A stretch of 64,000 bases of DNA from Pedobacter sp. HDW13 (GTDB lineage Bacteria > Bacteroidota > Bacteroidia > Sphingobacteriales > Sphingobacteriaceae), in the NCBI RefSeq assembly GCF_011303555.1, contig NZ_CP049868.1, forward strand, positions 558,001-622,000, written 5' to 3'. The notes below the pieces were generated by a model. It was not told where the DNA came from. It did no database searches and worked only from the letters and a program-made list of their open reading frames with translations. Shown here piece by piece: positions 42,788 to 52,256 of this stretch (its first letter is position 1; each line of letters begins with the position of its first letter). A program made the translations under genes and the position numbers.

Positions 42788-43801
42788 TTACTTGCAATAT
42801 TTAGCTAACAGGGCATCGGCCAAATTGCTGTTCATTGCCTGCACTTTTTTCCAATCGCTACAGGCTCCTGCCAGATTTCCAAGCTGCTGCCTGCAAATGC
42901 CTCTACGATAAAGATTATCTTTATCATCCGGCCTGTCATTTAATGCCAAATCATAATAATAAAGTGCTACTTCGTAGTTTTTTTCTGCGTAGGCAGCATT
43001 AGCTTTTTGGGTATTAAAAAAGCTTGGCACTACCTCATCAGAAGTAAAATATTTTTTTTCCTGGTGCATCAATACTTTAACAGGTTTTCCGTTATGAATT
43101 GCTGCCTTCCACTTATTTTGAGCGGCATAAAATATCCTAGTATAGGCCTTATCGTACCCGGCATTAATTCCCTGGATAATTTTTAAACTATCTGCTTTCC
43201 CGGAAGGATTTACAATAAATGTTGCATTCAGTGTTCCACTTCTTACGCTTATGCCAACTTTACTTAACTCATAAGAAATGTGGTCACTAAAATCTGCCCC
43301 ATTAAACAATGCGTAAATTTTTTGACTTGAATTAAATACCGTATCGGTGCCACTGATCTTGTAAATATCATCAGGACTGAGTGCAAGGCTCTGCTGAATC
43401 AATTTTTCAGGATAAAAAGTATATTGAATAGCTGTAGGGCTTTCCAGGGAGCCATTCATATCAGCCATAACCATAACCAACTTATTTTTGGTCAGTTCCA
43501 TTATCTTCAAGGTATTCACCACAAAGCCCACATTCGATTTTATAAGCAATTTATTCCCACGTACTTCAAAAAGAAATTCGGCACCTAAAATATGATATAC
43601 TGAAGCATAGTACATTTTATCGGGCATAACAAAGGTGTACTTTACATAGCTGTACTTCAATATATTTTCATCGGGCAAATCATCACCACTAAGATAATTT
43701 ACCTTTCCGGCAACCCATGAACCTGAAAGATCTGTTGATTTAATTTGTGCTTTACATAAAGTAGCTGTTAAACAAATTAAAAGGGCAATAAAAAAGCGCA
43801 T
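42788..43801 (-). CDS. secreted protein with lipocalin-like, TonB-C-like and TPR parts
   Basis: A 337-residue protein with signal peptide MRFFIALLICLTATLCKA. Residues 20-130 look like a lipocalin-type beta-barrel (LSGSWVAGKVNYLSGDDLP...YYASVYHILGAEFLFEVRGNKLLIKS). Residues about 180-255 resemble a TonB C-terminal domain (VRSGTLNATFIVNPSGKADSLKIIQGINAGYDKAYTRIFYAAQNKWKAAIHNGKPVKVLMHQ). The last 70 residues hold about two TPRs (ANAAYAEKNYEVALYYYDLALNDRPDDKDNLYRRGICRQQLGNLAGACSDWKKV). This combination suggests a periplasmic adaptor; function unknown. It lies downstream of the SusCD operon terminator and is likely expressed on its own. Confidence 0.7.
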   Translation of the reverse strand: MRFFIALLICLTATLCKAQIKSTDLSGSWVAGKVNYLSGDDLPDENILKYSYVKYTFVMPDKMYYASVYHILGAEFLFEVRGNKLLIKSNVGFVVNTLKIMELTKNKLVMVMADMNGSLESPTAIQYTFYPEKLIQQSLALSPDDIYKISGTDTVFNSSQKIYALFNGADFSDHISYELSKVGISVRSGTLNATFIVNPSGKADSLKIIQGINAGYDKAYTRIFYAAQNKWKAAIHNGKPVKVLMHQEKKYFTSDEVVPSFFNTQKANAAYAEKNYEVALYYYDLALNDRPDDKDNLYRRGICRQQLGNLAGACSDWKKVQAMNSNLADALLAKYCK

Positions 43802-43827
43802 TATAAAATAGTTTTGGTTTCGCTAAT

Positions 43828-43867
43828 ATAAAAAAAGCTTTCATCTGTTTTAACAGACGAAAGCTTT
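43828..43867 (-). terminator. intrinsic terminator of the fasciclin/SusCD operon
   Basis: Arms 43834-43847 and 43854-43867 match at 13 of 14 positions with a 6-nt loop; on the minus strand the stem is followed by a run of six T. It is 23 bp after the last operon gene stops. Confidence 0.9.
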
Positions 43868-43890
43868 ACATCAGATAATATGGATGGGTG

Positions 43891-45636
43891 TTATTTCCAA
43901 TCAAACGGTAAATACCAGTTTGCTGGTGTCATCAATTTAGCCCGAGTTGCACTTGCATTCGGATCACCAGCTTTTAATAATTTCTGATAAACACGCTCTG
44001 CAAGAAAAGCCGGGTTGTTCTGTCTGCGGGCAACACGCACCAAATCGGGCCAGCGGTTGCCTTCAAAAGCCAGCTCTAAAGCGGCCTCATCAATCAGTTT
44101 ACCTTCTAAGCCAACTACATCATTTTGGAAACTTACATCTAATGCGGTTACACCTGCCCTGTTGCGGATGCCAGTATTGCGGTACCACGGACTTTTATAA
44201 TCGTTGTTATTTCTGGCATCTAAATAATACGGTGCGGCATAGGGTGTTTGCATCGAATTAATCTCTTCAAAAGAAACCGGCGAAGGGCTGCCAGCTGCGG
44301 TACGGGTACCTGTATAAAAGGTATTGGCAACTCCAATATTCAATAAAGCCCAGCCCAACTTTCCTTTTCCATCGCGATTGGCTGCTTCCGAATAACGCAA
44401 ATGCAATAATGCTGCACGGTAAATACCCCATTTACCAGCTTTATTTAAATTTGTTATCGGAATAATATTATCGGTTAATTTGGTAATAGCTGGTCCCGAT
44501 GCTGTGGTTTCGTACGATAAACGGCCACGGGCATCGTAAGGGATACCGCTATACTGCCTTTGAGCGCTCCAGTTATCAATAGCTGCTTTTGATGGCTTGA
44601 TTAAATATTTACCATAAACAGGTGAACAAAATTCAATCATAGGGTTGCCCGGTTTAAAGTTTGCGCTGTAAGGAATTCCCCACAAAAACTCCATGTTCCA
44701 AACATTGGCAGTATTGGGTGCAGAAAAAATGGTTTTCCATCCCTGTTCCGTTAAAAGCGTGTTTTCATCTTGCGCTCTTAAATAACGTACTGACTGATCG
44801 GTATAATCGGATGAAAGGTAATAGCCAATTTTATAGGCATTGAATGAGAAATTGATATTGGAATTGTTATTCTCAATTTCCATTATTTTGATATAATTCT
44901 CGGCCGCTTTAACATAATTGTTATTCCAAAGATATAGATCGCCCAAAACAAAGGGTTTACAGATAAATATCTTTTGGGTATTGTTTCCGTCAATGGTAAT
45001 TACCAACGGATTTCCGCTCGGATAGGCATAAACCTCTTTATAGGGTAATTTTTCGGTAAAATCAATCAGTTTGGTTAAGAGCTGATCGAATGGGATTCTG
45101 GGATAAGTAGACAGATTTTTTATATCCTCAACATTTTCTACTGGCTCTGTAATGTAAGGCACATCGCCGTATTGAATCCCCAGTTGCAGGTAAATCCAGC
45201 TCCTTAAAGCTCCAATATCCGAATAATGTTTGTTGTAATCATCAACACTCATTCTATGGTCATCAACCATTAGCTTGAAGTTTTTAAGCGCATCGTTACA
45301 GTTCAGAATTACTTTATAGTAAGGCCTCGGGTCGGTGTACGGATTATCTTTCGTGTTTGTGTGATTAGCCAATTGCTTTAAATAAGGATCGGCATTGGTG
45401 GTAACATCAACCAAATCGCCCCTTAGTTCATTTTGGAGTATGTATGTTTTTTCGAGCCCCAAAAACTGGCCATATATCCCAATTACGGCTGCATCGGCAT
45501 CTGTCGAATTCCGGTAGGCATTGGTTATATCGAGTGTTGCCTCGGGTGCTTCATCTGTTATTTTTTTGCAAGACCACGAACCTGCTGCAAGCAGGGCTAC
45601 TGCTAAAAAGGCAATAACTTTTTTAGTAAAATCCAT
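43891..45636 (-). CDS. SusD/RagB surface glycan-binding lipoprotein 3
   Basis: A 581-residue lipoprotein starting MDFTKKVIAFLAVALLAAGSWSCKK, with lipobox GSWSC. SusD features include TDADAAVIGIYGQFLGLEKTY, LGALRSWIYLQLGIQYGDVPYITEPV and the C-terminal EAALELAFEGNRWPDLVRVARRQNNPAFLAERVY and MTPANWYLPFDWK. It is the last gene of the seven-gene operon and partners the frameshifted SusC encoded immediately upstream. If the transporter is truly broken, this SusD has no full-length partner. An upstream ATG at 45660 adds eight residues. Confidence 0.85.
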   Translation of the reverse strand: MDFTKKVIAFLAVALLAAGSWSCKKITDEAPEATLDITNAYRNSTDADAAVIGIYGQFLGLEKTYILQNELRGDLVDVTTNADPYLKQLANHTNTKDNPYTDPRPYYKVILNCNDALKNFKLMVDDHRMSVDDYNKHYSDIGALRSWIYLQLGIQYGDVPYITEPVENVEDIKNLSTYPRIPFDQLLTKLIDFTEKLPYKEVYAYPSGNPLVITIDGNNTQKIFICKPFVLGDLYLWNNNYVKAAENYIKIMEIENNNSNINFSFNAYKIGYYLSSDYTDQSVRYLRAQDENTLLTEQGWKTIFSAPNTANVWNMEFLWGIPYSANFKPGNPMIEFCSPVYGKYLIKPSKAAIDNWSAQRQYSGIPYDARGRLSYETTASGPAITKLTDNIIPITNLNKAGKWGIYRAALLHLRYSEAANRDGKGKLGWALLNIGVANTFYTGTRTAAGSPSPVSFEEINSMQTPYAAPYYLDARNNNDYKSPWYRNTGIRNRAGVTALDVSFQNDVVGLEGKLIDEAALELAFEGNRWPDLVRVARRQNNPAFLAERVYQKLLKAGDPNASATRAKLMTPANWYLPFDWK

Positions 45637-45660
45637 CTTCATCGTTTTATCAATTATCAA

Positions 45661-48600
45661 TTACAAACCAATTCTAACCCCTAACTGTACCGATCTGAAC
45701 TGTGGTTCGAGCGTAGTATCAACCCCTTGCGTAAAAATACTTCCGGTTGCACTAAACTCCGGATCGTAGCCCAGATAATTGGTGAGGGTAAATAAATTAT
45801 TTCCTGTTGCGTAAATTTTGGCGTATTTAATGGCCTTTGTTTTTAAAGGTACATTGTAGGTCAGGTTTACCGAACGCAGGCGCAGGTAAGATCCATCTTC
45901 AATCCAGCGGTCAGAAAACCGGGTATTGCCCATGGGGTCGCCGTACGAGGCTTTTGGCACGTTGGTAACCTGGCCTTCACCCCTCCAGCGGTTTCTCATA
46001 ATATCAGACTGGTTGTAGTATGTACTGCCCGATTCGAGCATGGCACGGGTATAGTTGTAAATATCGTTTCCGAGTACAAACGAAACCAGCACATCTAAAG
46101 TCCAGTTCTTATACCCAAGCGTGTTGTTAAAACTTCCAAAAAGATCAGGATTGGGGTTACCAATTACTACCCGGTCTGCATTATTGATTATTTTATCGCC
46201 ATTGGTATCGATAAACCTCATATCGCCTCCTTTAAAAGGAACAGTAGCGCCGGCACTATTAACAATAGACAGGCCTGCGGCTGCAGCTTCTGCATCTGTT
46301 GCATAAACACCATTGGTACGTTGACCGTAAAACAGGTTTGCGGCCTGCCCAACACGGGTAATATAGCTACCGTTAGCATAACTGGTTACAATATCATTAC
46401 CACCTGGCAGGCTTTGTATTTTGTTACGGTACAGCCCAAGGTTTAAGCCCAAATCCCATTTAAAGGTTTTGTTAAGGATACGGGTATTTAAACCAAAATC
46501 TAACCCTGAGGTTTGCATGCCCCCTGGTTATTGATATATGAATCGATACCACCGACCGAAGTTACCGGAATGTAGGTTAGCATTTTGCTTGTGGTATGCA
46601 CATAGTAATCTAAACTCATGCTCAAACGCTCATTAAAAAAGGAAGCATCAATACCTGTATTAAACTTGGCTATGCTTTCCCATTGGATATTTGGATTGGC
46701 AATATTCCCCCTAACCAAACCTTGAAGGCCCAATAAATTCTGAGAAACATAATACTGCCTGTTATTGTAGTTACCAATATCATCGTTACCTACCAAACCA
46801 TAACTCATACGCAGTTTTAAAAGGTCTACAGCTTTAGCTCCCTGCATAAACTCTTCGGAAGAGATTAACCATGCGCCACTGACTGCTGGTAAAACTGCTG
46901 TTTTGCCGCCCAGTATATCTAAGCCATAACCACCTATATAACGCACTGAGGTATTAATGTTTTTCCGGCCGAAACGCGATGAGGCATCTACCCCCATTGC
47001 CAAACTTAAATAGTATTTGTTTTTATAGCTGTAATCGGTAGTAAAATAGGTATTTAACGAACTCCATTTCCCGATATCGCCACCAAAGAAACGAAGTGAG
47101 GCATTACTATTGCCAATACTGATGAGTACGTCGGTTGCCGAATTATAACCAATGGCGTAATCCTGCTCGCTCGAGTTTTGCGAATAACGCGTACCCAGGG
47201 CCATACTTAGGTTATGGTCTTTGGCAAAAGTTTTATTAAAGGCAAAACGTAAATCGTTAAAAACATTAAAATACCTGATTACCTGCGAGCCCAGTTTACT
47301 ATCGGCAATGGCATTATCCAAAACCTCGTTAGTAACACCTTTACGTGGAATAAACAGGGTTTCCTGGGTTTTATCGTAAGTTACCCCAGTTAGGTTTGAC
47401 AACTTAAAGCTTTTGCTAAACTCGTAGTTAAAGTTAATATTACCGAAAAAGCGGTAAGCCTTTTTCTGATTTAATCCTTTCTCTATCAGCGCCCGTGGAT
47501 TACTAACGCCCAGGGTATCGGCATCGGCTAAATTAGGCGATACAGCACCTGTTGCACTAATTTCGTTTTTGGCCAAAAATGGTGCCTTAACCAACGAAAG
47601 AAATATGGGGTTGGTACGTGGTGCAATACCCTGATCTTTTAAGGTTTGCTCGGTATAGCTGAATGAAAGATTGGTATTGGCCTGAAGTTTCTTTGTCAGG
47701 TTTAAATCGCTGTTAAATCGCATGTGGTAACTGGTGTTGTTAGTCGAATCAATCACCCCTTTATCTTTGCTATAACCTGCCGAAAGCGCATACTTGGCAA
47801 TGTTATCGCCACCGCTAACCTTTAAGAAATAATTTTGATCGAAACTGCGTTTAAAAACCTGCTTTTGCCAGTCGGTATTTTGATGGTACATGGCATAGGT
47901 AGGGTTTGTGCTTTGATTCTGATCATCGTTCATATACGGCAAAGCGGCAATTGCAGTATTGCTTAAACCCCTGCTTTTTAATATATCAGACAGGTAAGTT
48001 CTGAAATCGGCACTCCCCATTACCGGAAGCTGCCGTGGTACGAAATTGATACTGCTATAGGCCGAAAAATCAATCTGCGTGGCCAGGTCCTGCGCATGGT
48101 TTGTGGTAATTACCATCACTCCGTTTGCTGCTTTTGTACCATAAACAGCTGCTGCGGCAGCATCTTTAATTAAGGTAATGTTTTCTATATCCCTTACATC
48201 GATAAACTGCAAGGGGTTATTGCGATGCGCTGATGTTAATGACAAACCGTAAGCATTGGCATCGAAAATCATACCATCTACTACATATAAGGGCTGATTG
48301 CTGGCATATAGCGAGGTAAATCCCCTTACAAAAAGATCGGCACCGATTCCTGGTGTTCCTGAACGCCTGATCACATTTACCCCTGCTATTCGTCCCTGCA
48401 GATAACTATCGGGTGTTTCCGAATTCATGCTCCAGCCACCTTGTGGATTTACAGAACCAACTGCCGATGATGACCGGGCGAGGTTCTGCGTACCTGATGG
48501 CATTTCTACCTCGGTAAACAGTGATGTATAGCTTGTTGGGTAAATTTTAACAGTAGTCAGTTTACCTTTATGAACAGCCACTAGCTTGGTGTGGTAGCCA

Positions 48601-48908
48601 GTATTGCTTACCAGTATAGTGGCATTAAAATCGGGTACAATGATCGAGAATCTCCCTTTATCATCGGTTATTGCGCCCGAAAAATCGGCAACAGTTAACC
48701 TTACCCCGTTAATTGGTTTATTGGTAAAACCATCAACAACAACACCTGTTATTTTTTGCCCTATAAGTTTTTTTTGCTTCACCCTAACGGTGGTGGTATC
48801 AGTACTGTATTTACTGGTATCTGTTTGCTGTGCAAATGCAGCAGCTGAACACATCAGGCCAAACAATGCCAGCGAGATTCCTTTTTTTATAATGGTAAAA
48901 TTATGCAT
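45661..48908 (-). pseudogene. SusC/RagA transporter 3, split by a one-base frameshift
   Basis: The N-terminal frame (48908 to 46500) has a signal peptide MHNFTIIKKGISLALFGLMCSAAAFAQ, a carboxypeptidase-like domain (ITGVVVDGFTNKPINGVRLTV), plug (YLQGRIAGVNVIRRSGTPGIGADLFVRGFTS...LYVVDGMIFD...IENITLIKDAAAAAVYGTKAANGVMVITT) and most of the barrel, then ends in ...DSYINNQGACKPQG. The rest of the barrel continues in another frame from QTSGLDFGLNTRILN to the final LGVRIGL. One extra G in the G5 tract (plus-strand C5, 46520-46524) would restore INNQGGMQTSGLD and give 1082 residues. It may be a true mutation, phase variation or a sequencing error. Confidence 0.85.
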
Positions 48909-48936
48909 AGTCGGTTTTAAATTCAGATATACTCGA

Positions 48937-50379
48937 TTAGGGAAGAATAGGTTCAAATCTCAAATAATCCAATATGAGTGTATTTACATTTACAGCGGTG
49001 CTGTTTGCAGCGGTAAGCCTTAAATCCAATGTACCATACTGTTTAGGTGTATAATCGCCCAGATATACTTCTGCGTAGTTTAACGGCGTAACGGTTTGGG
49101 TTGCAAACAGATCGTACACGGGTGTTTCAGGAGTAGAGGTTAAAGGATTGTTAATAAAGTATCTTTGGGTAAAACTGGCCACCTGTGCATCGCCGGCTGC
49201 GCCCGAAATTACCCTTGTATATACTTTATACTTTACAATGGGCACACCACTTCTTACATACCTGATGTAAAATTCGGCGAAGGCATGGTTATATACTTCG
49301 ATATCTTTATACTGAATGCCATTGTTATCCAGTTTTGTTCTGTAAAAGGTATTTCCGGTTTTATCGGTACGGAAACCAGATGGAAGTTCGCCTTCAATTT
49401 TAAATGTGGGCACTTTATCTTTTAACCTGAATGGCAATGCACTCATAACGTGTACCACCCCATTACTGGCCCTGTACGATTTGATAATTGCAGCTTTCGA
49501 AACCGGTATTTTCACCCCACGGGTAGAAATTAATGTATCAGGTAGCTTATCTGCAGTGTAAAGGCCTTTTACGGTAAAATCTCTAACAAGTGCAAACTTA
49601 TCAACAACCGAAAAATAGGGTGTAAGTTTGGCTGTTTCGCTATTAAAGGCAGCATCCTGCAACATAAAAAAAGTATATTGCTGATTTTCGGCCCTTAAAT
49701 CGGCTACGTTGGTCCAATAGGCATTTCTCGAAACCATTGGCGGGTTGGGGGCAAAAATGGGATTACCGGCATTAGTGTAACCAATTATCGTTGCATTTGC
49801 CGTATCGATTACCATAGTGGAGATTGTACTGATATAATTTGTTTGTAATGGGGCATCGGTACTGCTTAGCATGTATTCCCACACATTTTGTTTGGTTGGC
49901 ACTGCCTTATCAATGCTATACACTACTCCATTTTTAACAAACTGCCCTTTACCGGTAATGGCAGCTTCCTCAAAACTATTTCCAATAAGCGTAGCATTTT
50001 TTTTATTGATTAAGCTAACCCGTAAAGTATCTGTTGCTGTTTTAAGTGCAGCAATAGTGGTTAGCGCAATATGATTGGCCACAAAATCTTTCAATTTAGC
50101 CGGGTCGGCAGTAATTGCTGCATCAAGCGTAGCCAGGGCATCGTTTGTTGGCGCCCAAACAGTATAATTTTGAGAAGATGCAAGCAATTTATCGTAACCG
50201 GTAGTACGTACAAAATCGGTAAACTTACTGAGGTTGGCCTGTGCAGCAAGCTTTTGAAAAACATCAACAGTATTGTCGACATTTACAATTTCAGTATGCT
50301 CATCCATTACGTTCTTGCAGGCATTGAGCGAAATTAGAACGCTTAGCAGCAACACGGTATTGAGTATATATTTTTTCAT
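48937..50379 (-). CDS. fasciclin (FAS1) domain lipoprotein, 480 aa
   Basis: Starts MKKYILNTVLLLSVLISLNACKN, with lipobox SLNAC, so it is membrane-anchored. Residues about 40-170 form a FAS1 domain (FQKLAAQANLSKFTDFVRTTGYDKLLASSQNYTVWAPTNDALATLD and DFVANHIAL, with a weaker IGNSFEEAAI...GVVYSIDKAV). The C-terminal half is beta-rich (EVYNHAFAEFYIRYVRSGVPIVKYKVY) and ends LDLRLTAANSTAVNVNTLILDYLRFEPILP, like carbohydrate-binding beta-sandwiches. It follows the second FAS1 gene and precedes SusC3. It probably acts as an extra surface binding protein for the SusCD complex, as SusE/F do; this is inference. An upstream ATG at 50403 adds eight residues. Confidence 0.8.
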   Translation of the reverse strand: MKKYILNTVLLLSVLISLNACKNVMDEHTEIVNVDNTVDVFQKLAAQANLSKFTDFVRTTGYDKLLASSQNYTVWAPTNDALATLDAAITADPAKLKDFVANHIALTTIAALKTATDTLRVSLINKKNATLIGNSFEEAAITGKGQFVKNGVVYSIDKAVPTKQNVWEYMLSSTDAPLQTNYISTISTMVIDTANATIIGYTNAGNPIFAPNPPMVSRNAYWTNVADLRAENQQYTFFMLQDAAFNSETAKLTPYFSVVDKFALVRDFTVKGLYTADKLPDTLISTRGVKIPVSKAAIIKSYRASNGVVHVMSALPFRLKDKVPTFKIEGELPSGFRTDKTGNTFYRTKLDNNGIQYKDIEVYNHAFAEFYIRYVRSGVPIVKYKVYTRVISGAAGDAQVASFTQRYFINNPLTSTPETPVYDLFATQTVTPLNYAEVYLGDYTPKQYGTLDLRLTAANSTAVNVNTLILDYLRFEPILP

Positions 50380-50443
50380 TGATGGTATTCTTATGGTTAG
50401 CATTCTTTAATATGCCGGAGATTGTGCGTCTCCGGCATGTTTG

Positions 50444-52252
50444 TTATGGCCGGTTAAATATGGTTCCTGATGTTGAAAAACGTGGATAATTCTGATCTGC
50501 ATCTACAGGGATAAAGTGAATCATATCCAGGTAGGTTGCATTGCTCAATCCGGCGTTGCTTACTACGGTTAATCTGATCCAGTGACGGTCTGTAGTCTGA
50601 ATATCGGCAGTTCCGGCAAGGCGGCCAATAAGCTGGTCCCATCCCGTTCCGTTAACAGAAATTTCGCCTTTTGTGGTACCAGACATATCGGTTGTGGTTG
50701 CCATGTAACGTTTAAAACCATTGGTAAGCATTAAGGCATCGGCCGATGGCAGCGCTGCCGTAGTTGAAGTGATACCCGATGAGCCTAAATATTGTCTGAA
50801 ATCGACCAGGTTGGGCAGTATTTGCTCCCCAGGTCTTCCAACATCAACTCCAACCTGAAATAAATTGGAGTTACCGTTTTGTGCGTAACAAATCCAGATT
50901 TTATATTTACCCTTAACCAACATTGGCGTCCTGATATCGATATACTGTATCCTGGCGGTACTTACTCCCATCGAAAGGTTGAAAAAATCGTTGTAAGCAT
51001 ATTTACGGGTAGCATTAGGAACAATAACACGCTCATAGTTACTACCTTGAGTTACCTTGGCCAAATCGCTAAATAAAAGCCCATTTACAGTGCTCAATCC
51101 GTTTGCATACAACGGAATTGTTCCAGCCGCAGCTCCCCTCCATTTTGGATTCGTCCTTAAATCGGCATGGTCCGAAACATCAAAATACACCGCTGTTTGC
51201 ACCCTTACCTTAATTGCAAAAGGTTTTTTAACTTCGTGAGCCACACCATTTGCAGCGGTAACATCGCTATAAGTCCTGTTAATTTCTACACCTGGTTCCA
51301 CTACCCCATTAAACTCATCTTCATTCAATAAAATCTTTTGTCCCGAAAACTTGGTGGTAATTACCTCCTTGGGCGCCAGGGTATAAATAGCTGGCGAAGA
51401 AATAATATCGGGCGTATAAGTTGGTCCTGTAGAGATATGATAAGCCATATAAAGCCATAAACTATCGGCATGACTTTTAGGGTTTCCGGTTTTGGAGTAC
51501 CTGCTTTTAAAACTGGCATAAGTAGCATATCCAGCGGCTTTAAGGGCCGAATCTGATTCCAAAATTAAGGTTTGAAACCTGCGTGTGGTATCTTTTACTG
51601 CCGATTGCTCAACATTAAGCGAATCGTAGAAACCGGTCTCTTTTAAGGCTTGGGTAAAATAACTGTAGCGGCTGTTTCCTTCTACGCTCTTGGCCAGGCT
51701 TAGGGTTGCCGGCACCAACACGTGGTCTAAAACATGAATAATACCATTACCAACCCGGATGTTTGACTTGGTAACCTTTGCCTGCTTGTTTACAACATAA
51801 CTACTAACCCCATTTTGGTTTACAGCGCCAGTTTGCAGGTATTGCCCATACAAGGTAATTTGTGGTAGCTTACCATCGGTAAACCTGTTTGTAGCAATGG
51901 TATCGGGCAGTAAATGAAACTTAACCATATCTTTGGCTTCTTCTACTGTAAGATCAGCAACAGCTGCCTTCCCTTTTAACTTAAGCCAGGCTGTAATGGC
52001 AGCATTATCGGGAGTAAACAAAGTATATTTACCATAGGCTCCCAGAAAGCCTGTTGTGGCAGAACGATCCATAATTTGCCTCATCATTGAAAATTGATCA
52101 GGATAGCGATCCAGGTACCCTGTAATATTTACATCATCAGTCGTTGATGTGGCTAAGATTTCTCTTTTACAAGCATTTATAAATACAAATGTAAAAGCTA
52201 ATACAACCATGATTATGGTTATGCTGCGGACATTTAAGTTATTTTTCATCAT
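50444..52252 (-). CDS. fasciclin (FAS1) domain lipoprotein, 602 aa
   Basis: Starts MMKNNLNVRSITIIMVVLAFTFVFINACKRE, with lipobox FINAC. A clear FAS1 domain spans about residues 45-170 (GYLDRYPDQFSMMRQIMDRSATTGFLGAYGKYTLFTPDNAAITAWLKLKGK ... VGNGIIHVLDHVLVPATLSL), and a second, more divergent one follows (YFTQALKETGFYDSL...). The C-terminal 200 residues are beta-rich and end LDMIHFIPVDADQNYPRF, similar in style to the C-terminal domain of the next gene. The start at 52252 lies 4 bp after the SusD2 stop, which supports it. The role is likely glycan capture at the surface; inference. Confidence 0.8.
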   Translation of the reverse strand: MMKNNLNVRSITIIMVVLAFTFVFINACKREILATSTTDDVNITGYLDRYPDQFSMMRQIMDRSATTGFLGAYGKYTLFTPDNAAITAWLKLKGKAAVADLTVEEAKDMVKFHLLPDTIATNRFTDGKLPQITLYGQYLQTGAVNQNGVSSYVVNKQAKVTKSNIRVGNGIIHVLDHVLVPATLSLAKSVEGNSRYSYFTQALKETGFYDSLNVEQSAVKDTTRRFQTLILESDSALKAAGYATYASFKSRYSKTGNPKSHADSLWLYMAYHISTGPTYTPDIISSPAIYTLAPKEVITTKFSGQKILLNEDEFNGVVEPGVEINRTYSDVTAANGVAHEVKKPFAIKVRVQTAVYFDVSDHADLRTNPKWRGAAAGTIPLYANGLSTVNGLLFSDLAKVTQGSNYERVIVPNATRKYAYNDFFNLSMGVSTARIQYIDIRTPMLVKGKYKIWICYAQNGNSNLFQVGVDVGRPGEQILPNLVDFRQYLGSSGITSTTAALPSADALMLTNGFKRYMATTTDMSGTTKGEISVNGTGWDQLIGRLAGTADIQTTDRHWIRLTVVSNAGLSNATYLDMIHFIPVDADQNYPRFSTSGTIFNRP

Positions 52253-52256
52253 GCTG

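Noticed and set aside
48604..49023. A 139-codon plus-strand frame across the junction of SusC3 and the FAS1 gene.
   Set aside because: Antisense to two supported genes and without protein-family features.
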